Shown piece by piece: positions 9,269 to 19,015 of a DNA stretch of 64,000 nucleotides. Under the pieces are notes generated by a model that was not told where the DNA came from, searched no databases, and saw only the letters and a program-made list of their open reading frames with translations. Source of the DNA: Nodosilinea sp. WJT8-NPBG4 (GTDB lineage: Bacteria; Cyanobacteriota; Cyanobacteriia; Phormidesmidales; Phormidesmidaceae); NCBI GenBank assembly GCA_019359285.1, contig JAHHHQ010000058.1:1-64000 (forward strand), in the 5' to 3' direction. Made by a program: the position numbers and the translations under genes. How positions within the stretch are numbered: the first letter of the stretch is position 1; each line of letters opens with the position of its first letter.

Positions 9269-10528
9269 CTACTGAAACAGCGCTACGGTTTCGCAAATTG
9301 GTAAGGGACGCCCGAGCAGGTACCCCTGTGCTTTGTTGACGCGAAGCTGCTTCAGGGCGGCGCGTTCTGGGTCTGTCTCTACCCCTTCGGCGATGAGTTT
9401 GCTGCCACTTTCTTGGGCAAACCCGACTAGGGCGGCGGTTAGGGCGCGGCGGGTAAGGTCAGTATCAATATTGCGAATCAGTCCGATGTCGAGCTTAATG
9501 ATCTCTGGCTTGAGCTTGAGAATGTGCAGGAAACTCGCGTAGCCAGCTCCGGCATCGTCTACGGCCAGGCGAATGCCGCGATCGCGCAGGGGCTCCAGAG
9601 ATTGGCCGAACTGAGAATAGTCGGGGATGGGCACATGCTCGGTGACCTCCAGCACAATGCGATGGAGGGGAGCCTCGTGGAGGGCTCGATGGATAGCGCC
9701 ATTCAAGATGTTGTTAGGCGAGACGTTGATAGACAAATAGACGTCGTCGGGGAGGTGGTCAAAGCCTGTGAGCGCTTTGGCGATCGCCGCCATCTCCAGC
9801 TCTTCGCTCAGACCCACCTCAGCGGCCTCGTTAAACCACACATCAGGGCTGCGAATGGGCCGAGACCAAAACCGCGTCAGCGCCTCAAAGCCGATAATTT
9901 TGTCTTCGGTGAGCTCGACAATTGGCTGATAGACAGTGGTAAACGATTCAGACTCCAGCACTGAGACAATGCGCTGGCGCATCTCCCGGTGCTGGCGCTC
10001 GGCGTCTAGCTCTCGACCGATTTGGCGGGAGGTAAAATCAGCAAACAGGCGCATGATGGCCAGGTCGCGATCGCCCAGTGAGAAGTTGGGCCGAGTGCTA
10101 AAACAGCAGAACGTGCCATAGACCTGGCCATTCCCCATACGGATAGGCACGCTGAGGTGGGCTCCCACCGGCAGGGCCAGGGTGGCCGGTAGCTCCAGTG
10201 CCGCCGGAATGGCCGTGGCGTCTTGAATTATCTCTGGCAGCCGACCGTCGACAACCCGTTGGCAATAGCTCTCTTCGAGCGGGTCTGAGTCACCCACAGC
10301 GATCGGTGTATTTTCCAGGGCCGAATCTATATAGCGAAACTGGCGTCTACCGCCGGTAAATTCAGCGACAAACGCCACCTCCATGTCGAAGTGGATGCGA
10401 ATGGCGCATAGGGCATCGAGCACGACCTCATCGATCGATTCTGTCCCAGCACTAGACGCCGACAAAAGGACGTAGGGGATCAGCGATAACTTGTCAGCTA
10501 TCGGGTCCGGAATCGATTGCCCAACCAT
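9269..10528 (-). CDS. GAF-EAL protein, probable c-di-GMP phosphodiesterase
   Basis: 419 residues. An N-terminal GAF sensor (about 25-170, with PVGAHLSVPIRMGNGQVYGT) precedes a C-terminal EAL domain (about 185-419). EAL-domain signatures seen: GFEALTRFW, LSINVSPNNIL, VLEVTEH, AVDDAGAGYASF, IKLDIGLIRN, LIAEGVETD and QGYLLGRPLP. The metal and catalytic residues (E of EAL, N, E of EVTEH, DD, K, E of EGVE) are all present, so hydrolysis of c-di-GMP is likely. DDAGAGYA replaces the common DDFGTGYS in the lid loop. No GGDEF domain is present. It has no obvious operon partner; ligand of the GAF domain unknown. Probably cytoplasmic. Confidence 0.9.
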   Translation of the reverse strand: MVGQSIPDPIADKLSLIPYVLLSASSAGTESIDEVVLDALCAIRIHFDMEVAFVAEFTGGRRQFRYIDSALENTPIAVGDSDPLEESYCQRVVDGRLPEIIQDATAIPAALELPATLALPVGAHLSVPIRMGNGQVYGTFCCFSTRPNFSLGDRDLAIMRLFADFTSRQIGRELDAERQHREMRQRIVSVLESESFTTVYQPIVELTEDKIIGFEALTRFWSRPIRSPDVWFNEAAEVGLSEELEMAAIAKALTGFDHLPDDVYLSINVSPNNILNGAIHRALHEAPLHRIVLEVTEHVPIPDYSQFGQSLEPLRDRGIRLAVDDAGAGYASFLHILKLKPEIIKLDIGLIRNIDTDLTRRALTAALVGFAQESGSKLIAEGVETDPERAALKQLRVNKAQGYLLGRPLPICETVALFQ

Positions 10529-10995
10529 TAGCGGTACTCCAAACAGTATGCCGCAGCAGTACTTAAGACGATTTCAGCTTCAGATGGTTCTAGACATAAC
10601 CCGACAGCTTAGTTAGGCCGAGAGCATGGGTGTAGGTATTGGGTCAATCCCAGCCCTGTAGCCCAGCACCGCCGGCAGTCTCAACCGAGACCCTAAAGAC
10701 GAGAGGTTCCAGCCTAAAAGCGGCAGATCAGGGGGTCTGCTCATTGTGTATCACGTTGATACTATTATCGACTCGTTTAAGATGCCCAAATTTCTATAGA
10801 GAAGGAGAGTTTTGTCTATGCTAGCGCTGCGCTGCCTTAGGGGTGGAGATCCAGATCATTGACTTGGTAGTCTGTCACGTCTGAGGTGATGGGTCGGTAA
10901 GGGTTCAAGGTTTAAGGGGTACGGTCACGGTTTGCCTTAGACCTTAAATCCTGAACCCTAAGCCCCTAGAGCCCGTTACAACCCCTGGTGGAGGA
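10529..10995. repeat. Intergenic region with an imperfect inverted repeat
   Basis: 467 bp without a convincing gene. Arms GGGTTCAAGGTTTAAGG (10901-10917) and CCTTAAATCCTGAACCC (10942-10958) pair with two mismatches around a 24-nt loop. This is a repeat-like palindrome rather than a terminator, as no T-run follows. A ribosome-binding-like GAAGGAG precedes an ATG at 10818 that opens only 14 codons. I see nothing else. Confidence 0.5.
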
Positions 10996-13226
<2,231 letters not shown>

Positions 13227-13243
13227 GCGACGGGAATCTACCT

Positions 13244-13477
13244 ATGCGCACGCGTGTTTTTCAAAGCGGCAATTCCCAAGCGGTGCGAATTCCGAAGGAA
13301 CTTCAGTTTGAGCAGCTAGATGTGGAATACGACATTGAACGCCAAGGTGACACTCTAATTATTCGCCCAGTGGGAGCGCCATTAATCGATGTCTTGGAAC
13401 GGTTTGCCGCTTTTTCTGAAGACTTTATGACTGAGGGACGCCCAGCGCAATCTGATCAAAATCGAGACACGCTATGA
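13244..13477 (+). CDS. vapB: VapB-type antitoxin, AbrB/MazE fold
   Basis: 77 residues. MRTRVFQSGNSQAVRIPKEL is the swapped-hairpin AbrB DNA-binding domain of VapB antitoxins (K/RxFxxGNSQAVRxP). The C-terminal tail (LERFAAFSEDFMTEGRPAQS) is the expected toxin-wrapping segment. The stop overlaps the start of the PIN-domain toxin by 4 bp (ATGA), so the two are translationally coupled. It would neutralise the toxin and repress the operon. Confidence 0.93.
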   Translation: MRTRVFQSGNSQAVRIPKELQFEQLDVEYDIERQGDTLIIRPVGAPLIDVLERFAAFSEDFMTEGRPAQSDQNRDTL

Positions 13478-13884
13478 AATATATGCTCGATACCAATATC
13501 TGCATCTATTTAATGAAGCACCAGCCCCCTTCTGTCGCGAAACGTTTTGCAGAATGTCGTCAGGGTGATGTGGTGATCTCGTCGATTACGTTAGCTGAGT
13601 TGGAATACGGGGTTTACGTAAGCAGAGAAGCAGCTCGACTACAGAATCGACAGGCGCTCGATGCTCTGGTTGAGTTAATTCCAGTGGTAGCCTTTGATAC
13701 TGCCGCGGCGGCGGCTTATGCAGATGTGCGCGCTGCTACCCGCGATCGCCGCAGTGATGCTCTAGATAAGCTGATTGCCAGCCACGCTATTGGGCTCAAT
13801 CTCACCCTAGTTACCAACAACCTAGAAGACTTTCGCAGCTATCCAAATGTTGCTTTAGAAAATTGGGTGGATAGCCAAGACTAG
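13474..13884 (+). CDS. vapC: VapC toxin, PIN-domain ribonuclease
   Basis: 136 residues. PIN-domain acidic residues are all present: D in MLDTNICIYL, E in ITLAELEYGV, D in DALDKLIASHA, and D in VTNNLEDF. VapC toxins cleave tRNA or rRNA under metal control. The protein is intact and follows vapB with a 4-bp overlap. The pair sits between ligA and a prolyl oligopeptidase with no other mobile features. Confidence 0.93.
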   Translation: MKYMLDTNICIYLMKHQPPSVAKRFAECRQGDVVISSITLAELEYGVYVSREAARLQNRQALDALVELIPVVAFDTAAAAAYADVRAATRDRRSDALDKLIASHAIGLNLTLVTNNLEDFRSYPNVALENWVDSQD

Positions 13885-13920
13885 GGTGTAGATTCCTGAA
13901 TTAACGAAGGGCATGATTTC

Positions 13921-16044
13921 GTGCGCGATTCTCTACGCTTCTTGTTAGGGTTACTACTAGCCCTTGGTCTATCTCAAGCTCCTATGATTGCCAATTCCCT
14001 CACTTACCCCTCCAGCCCCCAGCACGACCAAGTCGATACCTACCATGGCGTGACGGTGCCCGACCCCTACCGCTGGCTCGAAGACCCGCAGTCGCCCGCC
14101 AGCCAGGAGTGGATTGAGGCCCAGAACCAGGTGACTTCGGCCTATTTAGAAGGGTTGTCGGGGCGGCAGACCATTAACGATCGCCTCACCCAGATCTGGA
14201 ACTACGAGCGCTACAGCACCCCCTTCAAGCGGGGCGGACGGTACTTTTACTTTAAAAACGACGGGCTGCAAAACCAGAGCGTGCTCTACACTCTGCCCAG
14301 TCTAGAGGCCGAGCCCCAAATGCTGCTCGACCCCAACACCCTGTCGGAGGATGGCACGGTTTCGCTCAGCGGCATGGAGGTGAGTGAGAACGGGGCCTAC
14401 ATGGCCTACGGTCTGTCGAGCGCGGGGTCAGACTGGGTCGAGTGGCGCGTGCGCGATATTGAAACTGGCGAAGACACCGACGACTTGCTGAAGTGGGTGA
14501 AGTTTTCGGGCGCGTCGTGGAGCCACGACCACCAGGGCTTTTTCTACAGTCGCTACGACGAGCCGGATGAGGCAAGCAAGCTAGAGGCGATCAACTACTA
14601 CCAGAAGCTCTACTACCATCGCCTGGGCACACCCCAAAGTGAAGACGTGCTGGTGTACGAGCGCCCCGATGAAAAAGAGTGGGGCTTTGGCGGCGGTGTC
14701 ACCGAAGACGGTCGCTATTTAATCATCTCGGTGTGGAAGGGGACTGACCCCAACAATCTGGTGTTTTACAAAGACCTGAGCAACCCAGAGAGCCCTGTGG
14801 TCGAGCTGATCTCTGAGTTTGAATCTAGCTACAGCTTTGTGGATAACGAGGGGTCGCTGTTTTGGTTTACGACTGATTTGGATGCTCCGAAGGGGCGGCT
14901 AATCGGGATCGATATTGCTCAGCCGGAGCGATCGCACTGGCAAGAGATCATTCCCGAAAGCGACGACACTCTGGAGGGGGTCGGCATTCTCAACCACCAG
15001 TTTGTGGCGGATTATCTCAAGGATGCCTACACTACGATCCGCATTTTCTCGCTGACTGGGGAGCTGGTGCGGGAGGTAGAGCTGCCGGGGATTGGCAGTG
15101 CTGGTGGCTTTGACGGCAAGCGGGAAGATACAGAAACTTTCTATAGCTTTACCAGCTTTACGGTGCCGCCCACGATCTATCGCTACGACATGATGACGGG
15201 GGAGAGTACCCTCTACCGCCAGCCCGAGGTGGATTTTGACCCCAGTGCCTACACTACGACTCAGGTGTTTTACACCAGCAAAGACGGCACTCGCATCCCG
15301 ATGTTTATTACCCACAAAACCGGGATTGAGCTGAACGGGCAGAACCAAACGCTGCTCTATGGCTACGGGGGCTTTAGCATTTCGCTGACGCCGTCGTTTT
15401 CGGTGAGTAACCTGGTGTGGATGGAGATGGGCGGCGTGTATGCGATGCCGAACCTGCGCGGCGGTGGTGAGTATGGTGAAGATTGGCACTTGGCGGGCAC
15501 GAAGCTGAATAAGCAGAACGTGTTTGATGACTTTATTGCGGCGGCGGAGTGGTTGATCTCTGAGGGTTATACGTCGGCGAAAAAGCTGGCGATCGCGGGG
15601 GGCAGCAACGGCGGCCTGCTGGTAGGGGCCTGCATGACCCAGCGCCCAGATCTGTTTGCGGCGGCGCTACCCGCTGTGGGGGTGATGGATATGCTGCGGT
15701 TTAACCAGTTCACCATTGGCTGGGCTTGGGAGTCGGACTATGGCTCGCCTCAGAATGAGGAGGAGTTTAGGGCGCTCTATGCCTATTCGCCGCTGCACAA
15801 TTTGGAGCCGGGAACGGCCTACCCGGCGACGCTGATTTCTACCGCCGACCACGACGATCGCGTGGTGCCGGCCCATAGCTTTAAGTTTGCGGCGGCGCTG
15901 CAAGCGGCCCACGGGGGCGAGGCTCCGGTGCTGATTCGCATTGAGACGAAGGCGGGACACGGGGCGGGCAAGCCAACGGCAAAGGTGATCGAAGAGGTGT
16001 CGGATAAGTGGGCGTTTTTGGCCGCGAACTTGGGAATGGCATAG
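13921..16044 (+). CDS. Prolyl oligopeptidase (S9A family), probably exported
   Basis: 707 residues from a GTG start. The N-terminus (RDSLRFLLGLLLALGLSQAP) is signal-peptide-like, followed by the family start YHGVTVPDPYRWLEDPQSPA. A seven-bladed propeller spans about 90-430. The alpha/beta hydrolase domain carries the triad: Ser in LAIAGGSNGGLLVGA, Asp in STADHDDRVVPAHS and His in ETKAGHGAGKPT. It cuts short peptides after proline. Cyanobacterial homologues often lack an export signal, so location in periplasm rather than cytoplasm is an inference from the hydrophobic N-terminus. Single-gene transcription unit. Confidence 0.93.
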   Translation: MRDSLRFLLGLLLALGLSQAPMIANSLTYPSSPQHDQVDTYHGVTVPDPYRWLEDPQSPASQEWIEAQNQVTSAYLEGLSGRQTINDRLTQIWNYERYSTPFKRGGRYFYFKNDGLQNQSVLYTLPSLEAEPQMLLDPNTLSEDGTVSLSGMEVSENGAYMAYGLSSAGSDWVEWRVRDIETGEDTDDLLKWVKFSGASWSHDHQGFFYSRYDEPDEASKLEAINYYQKLYYHRLGTPQSEDVLVYERPDEKEWGFGGGVTEDGRYLIISVWKGTDPNNLVFYKDLSNPESPVVELISEFESSYSFVDNEGSLFWFTTDLDAPKGRLIGIDIAQPERSHWQEIIPESDDTLEGVGILNHQFVADYLKDAYTTIRIFSLTGELVREVELPGIGSAGGFDGKREDTETFYSFTSFTVPPTIYRYDMMTGESTLYRQPEVDFDPSAYTTTQVFYTSKDGTRIPMFITHKTGIELNGQNQTLLYGYGGFSISLTPSFSVSNLVWMEMGGVYAMPNLRGGGEYGEDWHLAGTKLNKQNVFDDFIAAAEWLISEGYTSAKKLAIAGGSNGGLLVGACMTQRPDLFAAALPAVGVMDMLRFNQFTIGWAWESDYGSPQNEEEFRALYAYSPLHNLEPGTAYPATLISTADHDDRVVPAHSFKFAAALQAAHGGEAPVLIRIETKAGHGAGKPTAKVIEEVSDKWAFLAANLGMA

Positions 16045-16049
16045 GGAAC

Positions 16050-16112
16050 TAGGGGCAAACAACCGTTTGCCCCTACGGCAGACCCCTGCGAGGCAAACGG
16101 TTGTTTGCCCTC
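16050..16112. repeat. Two adjacent palindromic repeats (GTAGGGGC-type)
   Basis: TAGGGGCAAAC-AACC-GTTTGCCCCTA occupies 16050-16075, and a second copy in the opposite sense, GAGGCAAAC-GGTT-GTTTGCCCTC, occupies 16090-16112. They share the outer arms TAGGGGC/GCCCCTA with palindromes at 18911, 51326 and 58391. They follow the oligopeptidase stop and could also act as a transcription barrier. Confidence 0.7.
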
Positions 16113-16417
16113 ACAGGGATGGTCGGTTCAATTACACCCTCTAATGAGAATTTTGTCATTACACTAACGTGATATGCTTCACGATCGCGATCGCCAAACA
16201 AGCGCTGGTGAGTGTCAAGCATACGATCGCGAGTGTCTAAGATGCGCCCATAAGTGTCAAGCATGCGATCACGAGTGTCTAAGATGCGATCGCGATCGCT
16301 AAGCAAGTGCTGGTAGGTGTCAGGTACGCGATCACGATCGCCAGGAACACGACCGAGGTGCATCGTTGCACGGACGTACTCGACGACTGCAAAGAGTCGG
16401 TATATTAGTGACGACAT
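16073..16417 (-). CDS. Small heptad-repeat (coiled-coil) protein, unknown function
   Basis: 114 residues from an ATG at 16415-16417, preceded by a strong GGAGGG 7 nt upstream. After a hydrophobic start (SSLIYRLFAVVEYVRATMHL) come near-perfect seven-residue repeats of the form RDRMLDT/GRILDT/QRLFGD (about residues 25-70), a likely coiled coil. The DNA of the repeat is rich in HIP1 octamers. The last dozen codons run into a palindromic repeat, so the C-terminus may be acquired. The gene is divergent from, and only 22 bp from, the EAD-FGE gene. I do not recognise the family. It could be non-coding repeat DNA, but the ribosome-binding site argues for translation. Confidence 0.5.
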   Translation of the reverse strand: MSSLIYRLFAVVEYVRATMHLGRVPGDRDRVPDTYQHLLSDRDRILDTRDRMLDTYGRILDTRDRMLDTHQRLFGDRDREAYHVSVMTKFSLEGVIEPTIPVRANNRLPRRGLP

Positions 16418-16439
16418 GGTTTTACCCTCCGGCTGATAC

Positions 16440-17546
16440 ATGACTGACCCGGCTAAGCGCAGTCGCCTCTTTCGTCTGATAGCCCAACTGCCTCCAGCGC
16501 AGTTTGAAGAACTGATTTTTGCAACCCAGCCACCGCCGGGCAATGTATCACCGGGTAGTGCACCACAGGCTCTACGAGTGGGAGAGTTATTAGTCTGGGC
16601 AGAAAGCCCGATTGGATGTGGTTTAGAGGCACTGGCAAAACTTACCGCCGATATCTTTAGGCTAGAGGTGCCCGATTTCTCTCAAGCCGGTAGGCAGCAA
16701 GCACATGGTTCTTCACAGCCACCATCATCCAAGCCTGTGCAGGCGGTGTCGTTTGTCGGTACGGAGCCATCGGCCTATTTAGAGAATCTGAACCGGAACG
16801 TAGTGCTAGACATGGTGTACGTACCCGGCGGCACCTTTTGGATGGGTTCACCGGATAAAGAAGTGGGCCGGGATAATGATGATGAAGGTCCACAGCACAG
16901 AGTCAGAGTGCCTGAGTTCTACATGGGCAAGTATCCGGTGACACAGGTGCAGTGGTATGCTGTGTCGCTTTTAGAGCCCGTGCAGCAAGAGTTAAAGCCG
17001 CAGCCGTCTTGTTTTACGGGCGATCGCCACCCTGTTGAGCAAGTCTCCTGGAATGACGCGGTGGAATTTTGTGAGCGGGTATCTCGTCTTGCCGGTAAAC
17101 AGTATCGACTGCCCAGTGAGGCGGAATGGGAATATGCCTGTCGTGCAGGCACCAATACGCCGTTTTACTTTGGCGCTACCATCACCCCTGATTTAGCCAA
17201 CTACGACGGCAGCAAAAGCAATGGCGATGGACCGGCAGGTCTCTATCGAAAGCAAACGACTGAGGTGGGACAATTTCCGCCTAATGACTTTGGGCTGTAC
17301 GACATGCACGGCAATGTATGTGAGTGGTGCCAGGATGTGGGGCACAGCAGCTACGATGGAGCACCAACAAACGGTTCTGCTTGGAGGTCGGGCGGCAACC
17401 AAGACCTTCGAATTCTGCGGGGCGGTTCCTGGGGCAACAATCCTGTGCTCTACCGGTCGGCGGTCCGTTTCGGGAACGCGCCCAGCAGCATCTACAGCAG
17501 CGTTGGTTTTCGGGTGGTGTGCGGCGGCGCGAGCGGGCTCGTGTAG
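16440..17546 (+). CDS. Effector-associated-like domain fused to FGE-sulfatase/C-type-lectin fold; probable DGR target
   Basis: 368 residues. The N-terminal ~80 (LFRLIAQLPPAQFEELIFAT, then VGELLVWAESPIGCGLEALA) form a small helical domain like the effector-associated/death-like adaptors found on cyanobacterial NACHT, caspase and FGE proteins. After a linker comes a formylglycine-generating-enzyme-like domain (about 120-368): VYVPGGTFWMGSPD, YMGKYPVTQVQW, RLPSEAEWEYACRAGT, GLYDMHGNVCEWC, LRILRGGSWGNNP and VGFRVVCGG. The segment from SWGNNP to SSVGFRV is rich in NNC codons where relatives have Asn, as expected of a variable region diversified by adenine mutagenesis. Such proteins are thought to act as ligand-binding signalling receptors. 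No reverse transcriptase or template repeat is in the window. Confidence 0.85.
   Translation: MTDPAKRSRLFRLIAQLPPAQFEELIFATQPPPGNVSPGSAPQALRVGELLVWAESPIGCGLEALAKLTADIFRLEVPDFSQAGRQQAHGSSQPPSSKPVQAVSFVGTEPSAYLENLNRNVVLDMVYVPGGTFWMGSPDKEVGRDNDDEGPQHRVRVPEFYMGKYPVTQVQWYAVSLLEPVQQELKPQPSCFTGDRHPVEQVSWNDAVEFCERVSRLAGKQYRLPSEAEWEYACRAGTNTPFYFGATITPDLANYDGSKSNGDGPAGLYRKQTTEVGQFPPNDFGLYDMHGNVCEWCQDVGHSSYDGAPTNGSAWRSGGNQDLRILRGGSWGNNPVLYRSAVRFGNAPSSIYSSVGFRVVCGGASGLV
17412..17520 (+). other. Candidate DGR variable region (VR)
   Basis: At the 3' end of the FGE gene, the codons from 17433 to 17502 include thirteen NNC codons (GGC, AAC, CTC, TAC, GTC, TTC, AAC, AGC, AGC, ATC, TAC, AGC, AGC) separated by conserved CCT, CGG TCG GCG, CGT, GCG CCC. 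In typical DGR template repeats these positions are AAC. Random replacement of A with C retained gives exactly this pattern. The flanks CTGCGGGGCGGTTCCTGG and GGTTTTCGGGTG would be the constant VR borders. Confidence 0.7.
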
Positions 17547-17761
17547 CCCTTTATCCTGTCGCCCATCTCCACAGCATCGGCTTTTCTGAACCCCGTACCG
17601 ATCGCAAATCTCGGCTCGACCCCACCACTGGCCAACCCATGCGCATTCTCACCAAATGGATATGCCACTGAGCTGCCCTCCGATTCCGGTTTTTAAAGGA
17701 CAGTTAAACAGGTGGATCACTCATTCTTTTTAGAATATCTATGGCGGATTACCGTAGGCCC

Positions 17762-18448
17762 ATGAGTACAGATCTTCCCCCTACCCCCGACAGTCGCAGC
17801 GAGCTGGTGCAGTTCATTCTGCTGGCGCGCGATCGCGGCTCCTCCGACGAGTTCATCAGCAGACTGCTGCGCGACTACGGCTGGCCTACCCGCGAAGTAG
17901 AGCGCGCCTTCTTTGAAGTGTACGAAGAACTGGTGGGCCGCCCACTGCCTACGCCGCGCGGCGGCTCGGGCGAGCTAGCGCGCGATGCCTTCTTTTATTT
18001 ATTGGCTTTTGTCACCCTGGGCATCTGGATTCAGGCGCTCGGTGAAATGGCCTTTATCTTCATCAACCACCTGATTCCCGACAGTTTAAACAACTACTAC
18101 GGCGACCCCTCCTGGCAGGTGGCCTTTGCCCTGGCGCGGCTGCTGGTGGCCTACCCGGTATACCTGGGGCTGATGCGGCAGATCAACCGTGACCTAGCGG
18201 CCCACCGCGAAAAGCATTTCTCGGAGGTGCGCAAGGTGCTCACTTACCTGACCCTGCTGATCGCCACCATCATTGCCATTGGTGCCGTGATTGCCTTTTT
18301 GACCTCGTTTTTGCGGGGCGAGTTGACGCCGCGCTTTTTGCTCAAGGTGCTGGTAGTGCTGGTGCTCGACGGCGGGGTGCTGTGGTACTACTTCGACTGG
18401 ATTCGGCGCAAGCCTGCCCCTAAGGTTCTAAATTTGGCCCATGAATAA
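17762..18448 (+). CDS. DUF5671-type integral membrane protein
   Basis: About 228 residues from ATG 17762 (an ATG at 17741 adds seven). An N-terminal soluble segment (ELVQFILLARDRGSSDEFIS...RDYGWPTREVERAF) looks like the small helical module that precedes DUF5671 membrane domains. Four or five hydrophobic segments follow (for example FFYLLAFVTLGIWIQALGEM, LTYLTLLIATIIAIGAVIAF, VLVVLVLDGGVLWYYF). No enzymatic motif seen. Its 3' end overlaps the next gene by 8 bp, so the two are probably co-expressed. Function unknown. Confidence 0.75.
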   Translation: MSTDLPPTPDSRSELVQFILLARDRGSSDEFISRLLRDYGWPTREVERAFFEVYEELVGRPLPTPRGGSGELARDAFFYLLAFVTLGIWIQALGEMAFIFINHLIPDSLNNYYGDPSWQVAFALARLLVAYPVYLGLMRQINRDLAAHREKHFSEVRKVLTYLTLLIATIIAIGAVIAFLTSFLRGELTPRFLLKVLVVLVLDGGVLWYYFDWIRRKPAPKVLNLAHE

Positions 18449-18890
18449 GACGTTTGACAATCAGACATTTGATCGGGCGTTTGCAGCGGTGGCCACGGCG
18501 GCAGTAGGGCTGGCGATTGTTGCTGGCTTCTGGGTGCTGGGTACACCAGGACGGCAGCGTGAAATCGCCGCCGATCGCCAGCGGTTGCAGGATGTAGCAT
18601 CGATCGCCCAGCGCCTCCACGAGCAATATCTGGCCGATGACGATAGCTTTGAGCTGCCCGCTACCCTGGATGCGATCGAACTGCGCAATGACCCGCTGAC
18701 GAACCAGCCCTACGAATATGAGCGGCTGAGCGATCGCGACTTTAACCTCTGTGCCACCTTCGACACTGATAGCAGCACCCACCGCCTCAGCGCTCAGGAG
18801 TCAAACCCCGATGCAGAGCGATGGCAGCACCCTGAAGGGCGGCACTGCTTTGAGTTTGATGTGGCGGAGTACCCGACCTTGGTGTACTGA
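18441..18890 (+). CDS. Single-pass membrane protein of unknown function
   Basis: 149 residues overlapping the preceding membrane gene by 8 bp. One N-terminal transmembrane segment (FAAVATAAVGLAIVAGFWVL) is followed by a soluble domain containing RQREIAADRQRLQDVASIAQ, NDPLTNQPYEYERLSDRDFN and LCATFDTDS. The pattern 'xDPxTxxPYEYxxxxxxxFxLCAxF' looks pseudopilin-like (DPxTGxPYxY), which I have seen in cyanobacterial hypothetical proteins of this length. Role unknown; likely works with its membrane-protein neighbour. Confidence 0.7.
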   Translation: MNKTFDNQTFDRAFAAVATAAVGLAIVAGFWVLGTPGRQREIAADRQRLQDVASIAQRLHEQYLADDDSFELPATLDAIELRNDPLTNQPYEYERLSDRDFNLCATFDTDSSTHRLSAQESNPDAERWQHPEGRHCFEFDVAEYPTLVY

Positions 18891-18910
18891 TCGGCTGGCT
18901 AACGGCAATT

Positions 18911-18934
18911 GTAGAGGCGCAAGCCTTGCGCCCC
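18911..18934. repeat. Palindromic repeat GTAGAGGCGCAAG...
   Basis: GTAGAGGCGCAAG-CCTTGCGCCCC is a palindrome of the same family as those at 16050, 51326 and 58391, with the right outer arm eroded. It lies in the 125-bp convergent gap before pfkA. Confidence 0.55.
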
Positions 18935-19015
18935 AATGCAGCGTTTGTTGCTGTAGCCAATCGGGGTCTGGGCACAGGTTAGGGCTGGCAAATGCCATTT
19001 TTCCCTACGGGTGTC

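Noticed and set aside
10639-10824. 61-codon plus-strand frame in the EAL-ligA gap.
   Set aside because: Cys/Ser/Pro-rich sequence with no homology cue and no ribosome-binding site.
13244-13884. vapBC considered as part of a defence island.
   Set aside because: Neighbours are housekeeping genes (ligA, oligopeptidase) with no other defence genes; the same holds for mazEF at 60960-61565.
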